The translations under genes and the position numbers were made by a program. Under the pieces are notes generated by a model that did no database searches, was not told the DNA's origin, and saw only the letters and a program-made list of their open reading frames with translations. Shown here piece after piece: positions 7,347-14,936 of a stretch of 26,544 nucleotides of DNA; within the stretch, counting starts at the first letter, position 1, and every line of letters begins with the position of its first letter. The DNA is taken from positions 1 through 26,544 of the IMG/VR virus record IMGVR_UViG_3300030419_004657. One strand, written 5' to 3'. This stretch comes from a virus.

Positions 7347-7761
7347 AAAAGAATATTTTATGTCTATAGCAGAACTTGCAGCTAAAAGGGGTACATGCCC
7401 TAGAGCTCAAGTAGGTTGTGTGTTAGTTGATGAAAGGAACCGAGTTAAAGCTACAGGCTATAATAGTAGTCATCCGGGTTCTTGTCATTGTGATGATCAC
7501 GGTTGTTTAGTTATTGGTGACCATTGTATTAGAACTATTCATGCTGAAGTAGCCGCAGTATTAAATCTAGAAAAACAATATAAGAATTTAACTGCTTTCG
7601 TAACTCATGAGCCTTGTATGAATTGCTATAAAGTAATAACTGCGGCAGGAGTCACTAAGATTTATTATAAAGAAGCTTATGGTAATCACCCCGAAGAGTA
7701 TTATGAATTACAAAATGAAATAGGTGTTGAAATGATAGAGTATAATAATGTCCCGTTTTAA
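7330..7761 (+). CDS. dCMP deaminase (zinc-dependent)
   Basis: A 143-residue cytidine/deoxycytidylate deaminase family enzyme that converts dCMP to dUMP. The zinc site is HAE (His71, Glu73 as proton shuttle) and PCMNC (Cys96, Cys99). The segment TCPRAQVGCVLV (22-33) and the Cys-rich loop before HAE (Cys52, Cys54, Cys59, Cys66, then IRTIHAE) are typical of phage and eukaryotic dCMP deaminases rather than of guanine or tRNA deaminases. It would feed dUMP to thymidylate synthesis. If one of the hydroxymethylase homologues uses dCMP, the two enzymes compete for the same pool. The start at 7330 overlaps the upstream small ORF. Confidence 0.9.
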   Translation: MSRLNRKEYFMSIAELAAKRGTCPRAQVGCVLVDERNRVKATGYNSSHPGSCHCDDHGCLVIGDHCIRTIHAEVAAVLNLEKQYKNLTAFVTHEPCMNCYKVITAAGVTKIYYKEAYGNHPEEYYELQNEIGVEMIEYNNVPF

Positions 7762-8032
7762 AATAAAAGAAATGATTGAGATGATTGATTTATCAATCCA
7801 GACTTTAGAAAATTTAAAAGAAGAACTTCAAAGTAATGAAAAGGATTTGCTTAAATTTTATAAAAGGGGTAGCAAAAGAGCTGGAGTAAGGGTAAGAAGA
7901 TTATTAAAAAGATTAATGGACAGCGCACAGACTGTTAGACTAGATATATACAGACTATACAAAGAAAGAGACATATTTAAAGGAACTGAATTTGACAAAG
8001 ATTACAAAAGAGATAAACCTTCCGCTGAGTAA
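7748..8032 (+). CDS. Histone H1-like (Hc1-like) basic protein
   Basis: A 94-residue, Lys/Arg-rich helical protein. The segment FYKRGSKRAGVRVRRLL (residues 37-53) followed by a second basic helix matches the pattern of the chlamydial Hc1 family (an acidic or neutral N-terminal helix, then K..K.AG.RVR and a second amphipathic helix). A shorter paralogue with the same core lies at 11550. Such proteins bind DNA in bacteria; in phages the role is unknown, perhaps DNA compaction or host nucleoid remodelling. It overlaps the deaminase gene by 14 bases and the polymerase gene by 41. Assignment is by pattern only. Confidence 0.5.
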   Translation: MSRFKIKEMIEMIDLSIQTLENLKEELQSNEKDLLKFYKRGSKRAGVRVRRLLKRLMDSAQTVRLDIYRLYKERDIFKGTEFDKDYKRDKPSAE

Positions 8033-10415
8033 TTGCGGTGAATGTACTTTATATGATGAAAAAGCATATCACCCTCATAATTACTGGGGCAATCTAAATC
8101 AACCCGATGTATTATTCATTGGTGAAGCACCTGGACAGGCAGAAAAAACGACAGGATTAGCTTTCCAAGGTAGAGCGGGTAAACTTCTACAAAAAACTTT
8201 AAAAGAAATTGGAATTGATAATTTTGCTATTGCTAATGTAGTTGCTTGCAGACCCGAAGGTTTAAATGCTTATGGTAAAGTAGTTGATAGAAAACCAACT
8301 TCTACAGAAATAAGACATTGTGGAGAAAATTTAGATGCGATTATTAATCATATCAAGCCAAGATATATTGTAGCTTTAGGTGCTACTGCTTGTTCAAGAT
8401 TAAAAGTAAAAGGGGGAATTACATCAGTTAGAGGAGTAATGTCTGAAACACCGTATGGTAAAGTATTACCAATCTTCCACCCTGCTTATATATTACGCTC
8501 ACCAAATTTTAAAGTTGAGTTTAAACAAGATTTGAATTTATTAAAGAATTTTATTGACGGGAAAGTTGATATTAAAAAACCGCAAGGTGATTATATAATT
8601 ATTGAAGATCCAACTGAAATGGAAGCTCTTGAGAAAGATATGGCTTCAAGAAAAGCTTTTGCTTTTGATATTGAAACGGATGGATTAAGATTTTATAAAG
8701 ATACTATTATGGGAATTGGATTTTGTAATCGGGTTGGTCAAGCTTATTACGTACCTCTTTACCAATCAGTTAGTAAAGATCCTTATTGGGGTGAGCACCA
8801 AGCGAGGGTGTTAGAATCTTTAAAAAGGATCATGACCAACCCGGTTAAGAAAATTGCCCATAATGGTAAATTTGATATTAAGTTTATAGACCATCAGTGG
8901 GGTATTCAAACTAAAAACTTTGCAGTTGATACAATGTTACTTCATTATATACTTGATGAAAACCGTCCACACGGTTTAAAAACATTGGCAGGTTTTTATT
9001 TTCCTGAAATGAAAGATTATGATAAGCATTTACGTCAAGCTCTAACTATTAAAGATTTTGATGAAGAAAGTTTTGGTAATGTTCCTGTTGAAGTTTTAGG
9101 GCCTTATTGTGCTATGGATTGTGAAACAACCTATAGACTGGCAAAGAAGTTAGTACCAGAACTTAAAGGTAAGTTAAAGAAATTATTTTATAATTTTTAT
9201 ATGCCCCTATCAAAAGTCTATCAAGCAAGTGAATTAGTTGGAGTTAAAATTGATGTACCTTATATCAAAAAGATTTATAAAGAGAATTCAGAAAAACTTA
9301 TTGAAGTTGAAGCTAAAGTCTATGAATTAGCTGGCCGGGAACTTAATGTAAATTCTCCTAAACAATTAAATGAAGTATTATTTGAGAAGTTAGGATATCC
9401 AGTTTTGTTAGAAACTGCTACAAAAAAACCGAGTACTTCAGAGCTTGCTTTAAAGCTTTTAATAAAGAAGCTTGGTAAGAAAGCTCCAATTATACCTCTT
9501 ATTCTTGAATTTAGAGGGTTGAAAAAAATGAACACCACATACCTAAAACCTATGTTAGAGAAAGTAGATGGTAATGACCGCATTCATCCATCCTTTCTCT
9601 TGCATGGGACCGTTACAGGGAGGGTTTCTTCTAAAGGGCCTAATATTCAAAATATCCCAAGAGACCCCCGAATTAAAGGAATGTTTATACCTGAAGAAGG
9701 TTATAGATTTGTAGAAATTGATTATTCTCAAGCTGAATTAAGAGTTATGGCTTATTATTCAAAAGATAAATTAATGACTGAACAATATATAAATAGACAA
9801 GATATTCATCTTGCTACAGCTTCTTTTATATTTATGAAAGAACCAAAGGATGTAACTAAAGATGAACGTAAAACAGCAAAGCTTGTTAACTTTGGTTATC
9901 TTTATGGAGCTACACCTCAAAAAGCACATTCAAGTATTAATGAAAGGGTAGCTGCTGAAAAAGAAGTAATTACATTAAGAGAAGCTAAAATATTTAGAGA
10001 AAAATTCTTTGCTAATTACTTTGGTATAAACCGGTTTATTCTAAATACACGCAGGAATATATTAAAAACGGGTGAAATCAAAAGTTGTTTTGGTAGAATA
10101 AGAAGATTACCACAAGTAGAAAGCCCCCTTGAAGAGAAAAAAGCTGAAGCTCAAAGACAAGGCTTAAATGCTCTAATTCAAGGGACGGCTTCAGACCTTA
10201 CACAGCTTGCACTGATAAGAGTACACAAATTTCTCTTACCTTATAAATCAAGGTTCTTATTTACAGTACATGACGCTATAGTACTTGAGATTCATAAGAC
10301 TGAAGAACATTTAATTGAAGAAATAAAAGAAATTATGGAACAAAAAGTTAAAGGGTTTGATTTTCCACTTGAAGCTGATGTTGACATATTTAATAACCGT
10401 TGGGGCAATGATTAA
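7992..10415 (+). CDS. polA: Uracil-DNA glycosylase (family 4)-DNA polymerase I fusion
   Basis: An 807-residue replicative polymerase with three parts. Residues 10-190 are a family-4 uracil-DNA glycosylase: iron-sulfur ligands Cys15, Cys18, Cys86 and Cys110, motif GEAPGQAEKTTG (44-55), GRAGKLL (60-66) and HPAYILRS (163-170). Residues 220-385 are a DEDDy 3'-5' exonuclease: DIE (226-228), AHNGKFDIKF (289-298) and YCAMDCETTY (372-381). Residues 400-807 are the PolA core: motif A DYSQAELRV (577-585), motif B RKTAKLVNFGYLYG (626-639, Phe634 at the E. coli Phe762 position) and motif C VHDAIVLE (759-766). There is no 5'-3' exonuclease domain. The start is TTG at 7992 with AAAGGA upstream; no in-frame ATG precedes the first Cys ligand. 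Confidence 0.93.
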   Translation: MTKITKEINLPLSNCGECTLYDEKAYHPHNYWGNLNQPDVLFIGEAPGQAEKTTGLAFQGRAGKLLQKTLKEIGIDNFAIANVVACRPEGLNAYGKVVDRKPTSTEIRHCGENLDAIINHIKPRYIVALGATACSRLKVKGGITSVRGVMSETPYGKVLPIFHPAYILRSPNFKVEFKQDLNLLKNFIDGKVDIKKPQGDYIIIEDPTEMEALEKDMASRKAFAFDIETDGLRFYKDTIMGIGFCNRVGQAYYVPLYQSVSKDPYWGEHQARVLESLKRIMTNPVKKIAHNGKFDIKFIDHQWGIQTKNFAVDTMLLHYILDENRPHGLKTLAGFYFPEMKDYDKHLRQALTIKDFDEESFGNVPVEVLGPYCAMDCETTYRLAKKLVPELKGKLKKLFYNFYMPLSKVYQASELVGVKIDVPYIKKIYKENSEKLIEVEAKVYELAGRELNVNSPKQLNEVLFEKLGYPVLLETATKKPSTSELALKLLIKKLGKKAPIIPLILEFRGLKKMNTTYLKPMLEKVDGNDRIHPSFLLHGTVTGRVSSKGPNIQNIPRDPRIKGMFIPEEGYRFVEIDYSQAELRVMAYYSKDKLMTEQYINRQDIHLATASFIFMKEPKDVTKDERKTAKLVNFGYLYGATPQKAHSSINERVAAEKEVITLREAKIFREKFFANYFGINRFILNTRRNILKTGEIKSCFGRIRRLPQVESPLEEKKAEAQRQGLNALIQGTASDLTQLALIRVHKFLLPYKSRFLFTVHDAIVLEIHKTEEHLIEEIKEIMEQKVKGFDFPLEADVDIFNNRWGND

Positions 10416-11017
10416 TGAAAATAGGACAAAAAGACCAAAAGAAAAAATTAGTTCATGATAAGAATACTTTTATAGATCCCGCTTTCTTTCAAATTCAATT
10501 TTCTATTAATGGTAAAGTATTTAAACAAGCTGTTGATGGTTTATTATCTTTTGAGACTGAAAATCTTGATGAACTAACTGATGAAGATTTAGATAAAGCT
10601 TTAGACCAATGCTCTTATTATAGATTTACATTTTTAGCGGCGGGAGCTGAATTAGAAACAGCTATTGCTAGAAAACAAAGAGAGTTTGATACCTGGTATG
10701 CTGAAGCAGCAACACAGGCTAGACAAATGCTAATTGAAGAAAGACAGATATTAAAAGCAGATAAAAAAATTCCAAATAATTGGCTAGGATCCATGACCAA
10801 AGAAGAAATCCGCGGTAAAATTTTAACTAATCCAGTATTTAAAGAAGAATTTGAAAGCTATACAAACACTATTGACGACATGACAAAACAAAAACAATTA
10901 TGCAACGGTTTACGAGACATACTTAATGAACGAGGAAGACATTTACAATCACTTGGGAAAAGACGTCTTGAAAATCGAAGAATGAGCTTCGGAGTAAAAG
11001 ACTATGGGAGCGTATAG
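10415..11017 (+). CDS. Hypothetical protein, possibly UvsY-like recombination mediator
   Basis: A 200-residue hydrophilic protein. Residues 1-70 contain a short beta-rich part (FQIQFSINGKVFKQ) and an acidic stretch. From about 70 onward it is a long charged helix, and the C-terminus is a basic helix (GRHLQSLGKRRLENRR). The order of a long helix with REFDTWYAEA, a LTNPVFKEEF segment and a final helix with N-terminal Arg and His resembles T4 UvsY, which loads UvsX on DNA coated with gp32. The gene sits in the same unit as a UvsX/RecA and a single-stranded-DNA-binding protein. I cannot show homology by eye; a generic coiled-coil protein is equally possible. It starts one base into the polymerase stop. 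Confidence 0.5.
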   Translation: MKIGQKDQKKKLVHDKNTFIDPAFFQIQFSINGKVFKQAVDGLLSFETENLDELTDEDLDKALDQCSYYRFTFLAAGAELETAIARKQREFDTWYAEAATQARQMLIEERQILKADKKIPNNWLGSMTKEEIRGKILTNPVFKEEFESYTNTIDDMTKQKQLCNGLRDILNERGRHLQSLGKRRLENRRMSFGVKDYGSV

Positions 11018-11255
11018 GCTTATTAAATATTTAACTAAAAAGTCATTAGAAAGTAATATCGTAGGAGGTAAAGTTAGACTTGATACTCTTGAGGTAGGAG
11101 ACCATTTTTATCTAGATGTCTATAATGGAATAATTGGAAGAGTAGAACAACTTGGTATTAATATAACTGTTAAATGGTTAAACCACCCTGAAAAGGGAAA
11201 AAGATCAGAATGGATTTCAGCAGGAACATCAGTCAATAAATATAATCATGAGTAA
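11004..11255 (+). CDS. Hypothetical protein, 83 aa, predicted small beta-barrel
   Basis: ATG at 11004 overlaps the previous gene by 14 bases. The N-terminus is a basic helix, and residues 25-75 alternate hydrophobic and polar residues with VGDHFYLD, GIIGRVEQLG and NITVKWLNH, which looks like a small SH3-like barrel. No catalytic motif is visible. It lies between the possible mediator gene and another unknown gene in the replication unit. Family not recognised. Confidence 0.6.
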   Translation: MGAYRLIKYLTKKSLESNIVGGKVRLDTLEVGDHFYLDVYNGIIGRVEQLGINITVKWLNHPEKGKRSEWISAGTSVNKYNHE

Positions 11256-11553
11256 AACTAGAAAAATAACTATAACAATCGCTGAAAACATAAGAAGTAA
11301 ACCTTATGAAATTTTAAAGCCAACTATATCGGTGGAATATGAAGTACCAGATGGTTGGGAGGTTCAGGAATATTATGAATTGAAGTATCGAGAGGTAAAA
11401 AGAATCTGGAATATGCACTTATATAATATGGTATATAATACAGAAAAGCGTACCGAGATTGGAGACATTAAGGAATACGCTAAAGAAATGGTATTGGGGA
11501 AGGAATCTTTTCCAGTATTTAAGTTAACCAAAAAAGGAGACGATAAACCATGA
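11248..11553 (+). CDS. Hypothetical protein, 101 aa
   Basis: ATG at 11248 overlaps the previous gene by 8 bases; the stop overlaps the next start by ATGA. The N-terminal 40 residues look beta-stranded (KITITIAENI, then TISVEYEVPDGWEVQEYY), and the rest is mixed helix with a basic C-terminus. No membrane segment or known motif is visible. The four-base overlap on the downstream side supports translational coupling with the Hc1-like gene. Function unknown. Confidence 0.6.
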   Translation: MSKTRKITITIAENIRSKPYEILKPTISVEYEVPDGWEVQEYYELKYREVKRIWNMHLYNMVYNTEKRTEIGDIKEYAKEMVLGKESFPVFKLTKKGDDKP

Positions 11554-11735
11554 ACTTTGATGATATCGTATACAACATTAAACGCCACGTAGAAGCTATT
11601 GAATTAGATCAGGAAAAGCTAAACAAAGGCGTTAAAAGAGCAGGTCGTACTGTTAGAAAACATCTATCAGAAGTGTCTAAACTTTGTAAACAAGGTAGAA
11701 AGACAGCTCTTGAAATGACCAAGAAAGAACAATAA
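11550..11735 (+). CDS. Small histone H1-like (Hc1-like) basic protein, paralogue of the 7748 gene
   Basis: A 61-residue helical protein with an acidic first helix and a strongly basic second half. KLNKGVKRAGRTVRKHL (residues 24-40), then SKLCKQGRKTAL (43-54), follows the Hc1 pattern (KGNKAAAQRVR... then KVYRKE) closely in spacing and charge. The core KRAGxxVR is shared with the 94-residue protein encoded at 7748. The likely role is DNA binding. It is the last gene before a 31-base gap and the single-stranded-DNA-binding protein gene, and GGAG at 11537-11540 acts as ribosome binding site. Confidence 0.55.
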   Translation: MNFDDIVYNIKRHVEAIELDQEKLNKGVKRAGRTVRKHLSEVSKLCKQGRKTALEMTKKEQ

Positions 11736-11766
11736 CCGCGTAATTAATAAAAGGAGAAACCGCGAT

Positions 11767-12774
11767 ATGGAACTAGGACAACCTAAACACCTAAAACAAA
11801 ATAAAGATGGAGGTGGATTAATCCGCACCCGTCTTGAAGAGGGCGATAACGTACATAGAGTATTGTTTGGCCCTGTAAAGATCAGTCTTCAATATTATCC
11901 AACATTAGTTGAAGACGCCACAACTGGCGAAATGGTTCAACGAATGAAAGTTATTCGTAGAGGCAATGCTGGTACTCCACTTGATACTTTATCCTCTTTA
12001 GAAAAGAGAATAAGAACAGGTAGAGGAGAACAAAATGCTAGCTCTTCATTAAATCCATCTAACAAATGGCTTTATCTTGTAATGGATAAAAATGATGAAG
12101 ACTATCCATCAGTAAAAATAGCTGAATATCCATATACTGTTTACAAAAAGCTTATTGAGCTTGAAGCAGCAGTATCTACTAAAGATAGTTCAAAATTAAG
12201 ACATGGACTTATCTTTATGTGGGATGCTATTATTACTAAGAATGTTGATAAATCAAAGGGTATTCGTTTTGGAACAAGCTATGATGTTACAGTAGACCCC
12301 GAAAATGACTTTTCAGGTAAAGTACCTGTTAGTTATTTAGGCGCTTCAACTGCCGAGCTTGGGGAAAAACTTGACTTAGCAAAGTTTTTTACTGAAGATG
12401 AATATGCCGTAATTCAAGCTGCTGAATTAGATCTAGAGAAAGAAGGTGCACCACACACCGCTGAAGAGGTTAAACAACTTCTTGCAGATTTCCCTATCTA
12501 TTTAGGGGCTACAAACCCAGACGGATCTTATCGTTTTCCATCTATTGAGCAGTTCCAAGAACAGCTTGAGAAAATGGGAATTGATTTCTTATCGGGAGAA
12601 GCAAATGCTCCACAATTAGAGTCACCTAAAACTGACCCAGTGGAAATTCCAACAACAAAAGCTGAACCAGTAGCTGAAGAAGTAACTGAAGAAGCTCCAA
12701 CTAAAGTTGATGAGGAAAAACCTGCTGATCCTGACAAGAAGGACTCTGATGATGAGGACTTTCCTGAATGGTAA
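11767..12774 (+). CDS. Single-stranded DNA-binding protein with acidic C-terminal tail
   Basis: A 335-residue protein. Residues 1-230 contain beta-rich segments (for example GPVKISLQYYPTLVE, NKWLYLVMD, KIAEYPYTVYKKLIELE) typical of phage OB-fold single-stranded-DNA-binding proteins of the T4 gp32 functional class, though zinc ligands like those of gp32 are not evident. Residues 275-335 form a disordered acidic tail rich in Glu, Asp and Pro, ending DSDDEDFPEW; such acidic ends recruit replication and recombination partners. The start has AAAGGAG at 11750-11756 after a 31-base non-coding gap, a likely place for strong independent translation. The stop overlaps the recombinase start by 7 bases. 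Confidence 0.72.
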   Translation: MELGQPKHLKQNKDGGGLIRTRLEEGDNVHRVLFGPVKISLQYYPTLVEDATTGEMVQRMKVIRRGNAGTPLDTLSSLEKRIRTGRGEQNASSSLNPSNKWLYLVMDKNDEDYPSVKIAEYPYTVYKKLIELEAAVSTKDSSKLRHGLIFMWDAIITKNVDKSKGIRFGTSYDVTVDPENDFSGKVPVSYLGASTAELGEKLDLAKFFTEDEYAVIQAAELDLEKEGAPHTAEEVKQLLADFPIYLGATNPDGSYRFPSIEQFQEQLEKMGIDFLSGEANAPQLESPKTDPVEIPTTKAEPVAEEVTEEAPTKVDEEKPADPDKKDSDDEDFPEW

Positions 12775-13733
12775 AAAAGGCTAAATCATCTCAGCCTGTT
12801 GATAATATTGCTGCCGCCCTTGATGTCTTGGGCGGTAGTGGTACATTAGCTTCTGAAACAAGAAAGCTTGATGTTATCCCAACTGAAATAGAAGGTTTTA
12901 ATAGTTCTGTACTCGGTTGTGGAGGATTACCAAGAGGAAGAATAATTGAAATGTATGCAAAGCCATCTGTAGGTAAATCTACATTGGCTTATTGGTTTAT
13001 GGGCCAGGTTCAAAAACAAGGCGGTGTTGCTGCTTTATTTGATGCTGAAGGTTCATACTTACCTACATACGGAGCAGCTTGTGGTATTGATAATGAAAAA
13101 CTAATCTTACCTGAATTCAATTTAGGTGAAGATGCTTTATATAAAGCAAAGTTATTATTAGCTGCTGATGCTTGTGATATTATTGTGTTCGATTCTATGC
13201 CAGCTTTACAGCCAGGTGGTATGAGTGAGCAAACAGACGCTAGTTCATTAAAGATGAACCAAAGATTAGAACGAGCAAAAATGTTTACTATCTTTTTTAA
13301 TGATTTAATGGGTGGCTTTAAAGTCAAATCACCTATAAAAGGGAAGGGCTTTGTTAAAGATGAGAACGGCAATGACGTTCATAAAATCTATAACAAAAAA
13401 GCCACCGTTATTTTCATTAATCATGCTAAAGATAAAATTGGGGTTATGTTTGGTGAAAGAACATATACACCAGGTGGTGATGCAATTAACTTTGCTTCAT
13501 CAATTAGACTTGGTATGAGTTATATGAAAAAATCAAGACAGAAAGATGAAAATGGACAACCATTATTTAAACAAGTTAGAGTTAAAGCTCCAAAGAATAA
13601 GCTTGCTCCCCCTCTTTGTGAATATGATATTAAATTATGGAGAGATGGTAGAGTTGAACCATTAGAAGAAGAAATGACTTATGGTGAAGAAGCTGAAATG
13701 TTCGAAGAGCTTAATAAAGAAACCGAGGAATAA
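12768..13733 (+). CDS. uvsX: UvsX/RecA-like recombinase
   Basis: A 321-residue RecA-family strand-exchange ATPase. GGLPRGRIIEMYAKPSVGKST (52-72) contains the Walker A loop, DAEGSY (92-97) carries the catalytic Glu94 equivalent to RecA Glu96, and CDIIVFDSMPAL (136-147) is Walker B with Asp142. TVIFINHAKDKIG and a TPGGDAINFASS segment match the RecA loop L2 region and the following core. The C-terminus is acidic (MTYGEEAEMFEEL...), as in UvsX. It should form filaments on single-stranded DNA and drive recombination-dependent replication with the adjacent binding protein. Overlaps: 7 bases upstream, one base downstream. Confidence 0.92.
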   Translation: MVKKAKSSQPVDNIAAALDVLGGSGTLASETRKLDVIPTEIEGFNSSVLGCGGLPRGRIIEMYAKPSVGKSTLAYWFMGQVQKQGGVAALFDAEGSYLPTYGAACGIDNEKLILPEFNLGEDALYKAKLLLAADACDIIVFDSMPALQPGGMSEQTDASSLKMNQRLERAKMFTIFFNDLMGGFKVKSPIKGKGFVKDENGNDVHKIYNKKATVIFINHAKDKIGVMFGERTYTPGGDAINFASSIRLGMSYMKKSRQKDENGQPLFKQVRVKAPKNKLAPPLCEYDIKLWRDGRVEPLEEEMTYGEEAEMFEELNKETEE

Positions 13734-13990
13734 TGGATTCTAAAATCAAAAGTACACTTATTGATATGATGCTAATAGATTATAGTTTAAATACTTATCA
13801 AAAAGCATGTATTCAAAAAGTGATTGATGGTTGTGTTGACTTGGCTTCTTATCAAGCTGGTAAAAGCGGTTTACAGGAAAAAGATGTAGACACTATAGCT
13901 GACTTGATAAGAGGTCATATTATTAATATTTTAAACGTATTGGAAATAAAGAAAGATGGCAAAAGAAGATTTAAAGAAGCTCAGAGCTGA
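13733..13990 (+). CDS. Small hypothetical helical protein, 85 aa
   Basis: The ATG at 13733 overlaps the recombinase stop by one base (TAATGG), and the gene overlaps the next by 35 bases. The product begins MDSKIKSTLI, is almost entirely helical (MLIDYSLNTYQKACIQKVIDGC, LIRGHIINILNVLEI) and ends in a basic tail. There is no membrane segment, signal or known motif. A role beside the recombinase is suggested only by position. Confidence 0.6.
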   Translation: MDSKIKSTLIDMMLIDYSLNTYQKACIQKVIDGCVDLASYQAGKSGLQEKDVDTIADLIRGHIINILNVLEIKKDGKRRFKEAQS

Positions 13991-14936
13991 TAAACCTGTT
14001 GGGGACTATCCTTGGTGGGACGGCCAAGTTAAAGATGAAGTAAAATTACATATATCTTTACCTACTTATGATGGTAGTCTTAATTTGACACAGGATAGTG
14101 CTTTAAAATTTGCATTACAAAATTCTGTATTAAAAGATAAACTTAAAGTTGAATTTAATTTCTTATCAAATGATAGTTTAATTTGTAGAGCTAGAGATAA
14201 ATTAGCTTCTGCTTTTTTAGCTAGTGATTGTGAATGGCAATTACAGATTGATAGTGATATTATATTCCCTTATGGTATTGGCCATGATTTAGCTCAATAC
14301 TACGCAAACTGGATGGATGAAGAAACATTCAGCTTATTTTTAAATGAAGGTGTATTTAGACTTGCTTTAAATATGAATGCTATTGATGAAATACTTAGAA
14401 GTGGTATTCAAGATGGTAAGAAAGTTGTAGGGGGTTACTACTTCTGGAGAGGTGGTAATAAAAACTTTAATGAAGCTGGTTCATTATTCGACCCATTAAA
14501 TGAAGAGAAATGGGAAATAGAATATAAACTACGCCCGGATAATTATATTAAAACTGATAGACTTGCTACAGGGTTTTTATTAGTACACCGTTCAGTTTAT
14601 GAAGCTATGGATAAAAAATACCCAGAACTATCTTATAATTTACCGGCTATTATGCCAGGTAAAGATACAATGGCTTATTATACTCCAATGATTACTAATG
14701 ATAGTTATGAAGGTAAAGATGTTAGGTTTTACCGCTCAGAGGATTATGCTTTTGGCTATAGAGCTAAAGAATGTGGGTTTGACCCTTGTCTAAATATGAA
14801 TCTATTATTAGGCCATGAAGGTAACACTATTTATTCTTGGTTTGATAGACCAGTTTTACAAAAATTGATTTTATCAGAATTTAATAATCCCAGACATTTT
14901 ATACAAAAAACACCAGGTGATGATGATGCTAAATAA
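13956..14936 (+). CDS. GT-A fold glycosyltransferase (second in window)
   Basis: A 326-residue protein with the hallmarks of phage GT-A enzymes: HISLPTYDG (32-40), SLICRARDKLASAFLAS (74-90), then QIDSDIIFP with DSD at 99-101 as the metal-binding motif. TGFLLVHRSVYEAM comes at about 202-215 and SEDYAFGYRAKECGFDP at about 260-276, followed by a LGHEG segment. The SED and His motifs fit the C-terminal acceptor and metal region of such enzymes. There is no membrane segment. It lies between recombinase and SbcDC-type genes, far from the other glycosyltransferase. A base-modifying role is possible given the hydroxymethylase homologues, but a role in decorating virion proteins or host envelope is equally open. 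Confidence 0.75.
   Translation: MAKEDLKKLRADKPVGDYPWWDGQVKDEVKLHISLPTYDGSLNLTQDSALKFALQNSVLKDKLKVEFNFLSNDSLICRARDKLASAFLASDCEWQLQIDSDIIFPYGIGHDLAQYYANWMDEETFSLFLNEGVFRLALNMNAIDEILRSGIQDGKKVVGGYYFWRGGNKNFNEAGSLFDPLNEEKWEIEYKLRPDNYIKTDRLATGFLLVHRSVYEAMDKKYPELSYNLPAIMPGKDTMAYYTPMITNDSYEGKDVRFYRSEDYAFGYRAKECGFDPCLNMNLLLGHEGNTIYSWFDRPVLQKLILSEFNNPRHFIQKTPGDDDAK

Noticed and set aside
13010-13372. 120-codon minus-strand ORF opposite the recombinase gene
   Set aside because: It is antisense to a clearly conserved RecA core, has low-complexity composition and no ribosome binding site; a shadow frame.
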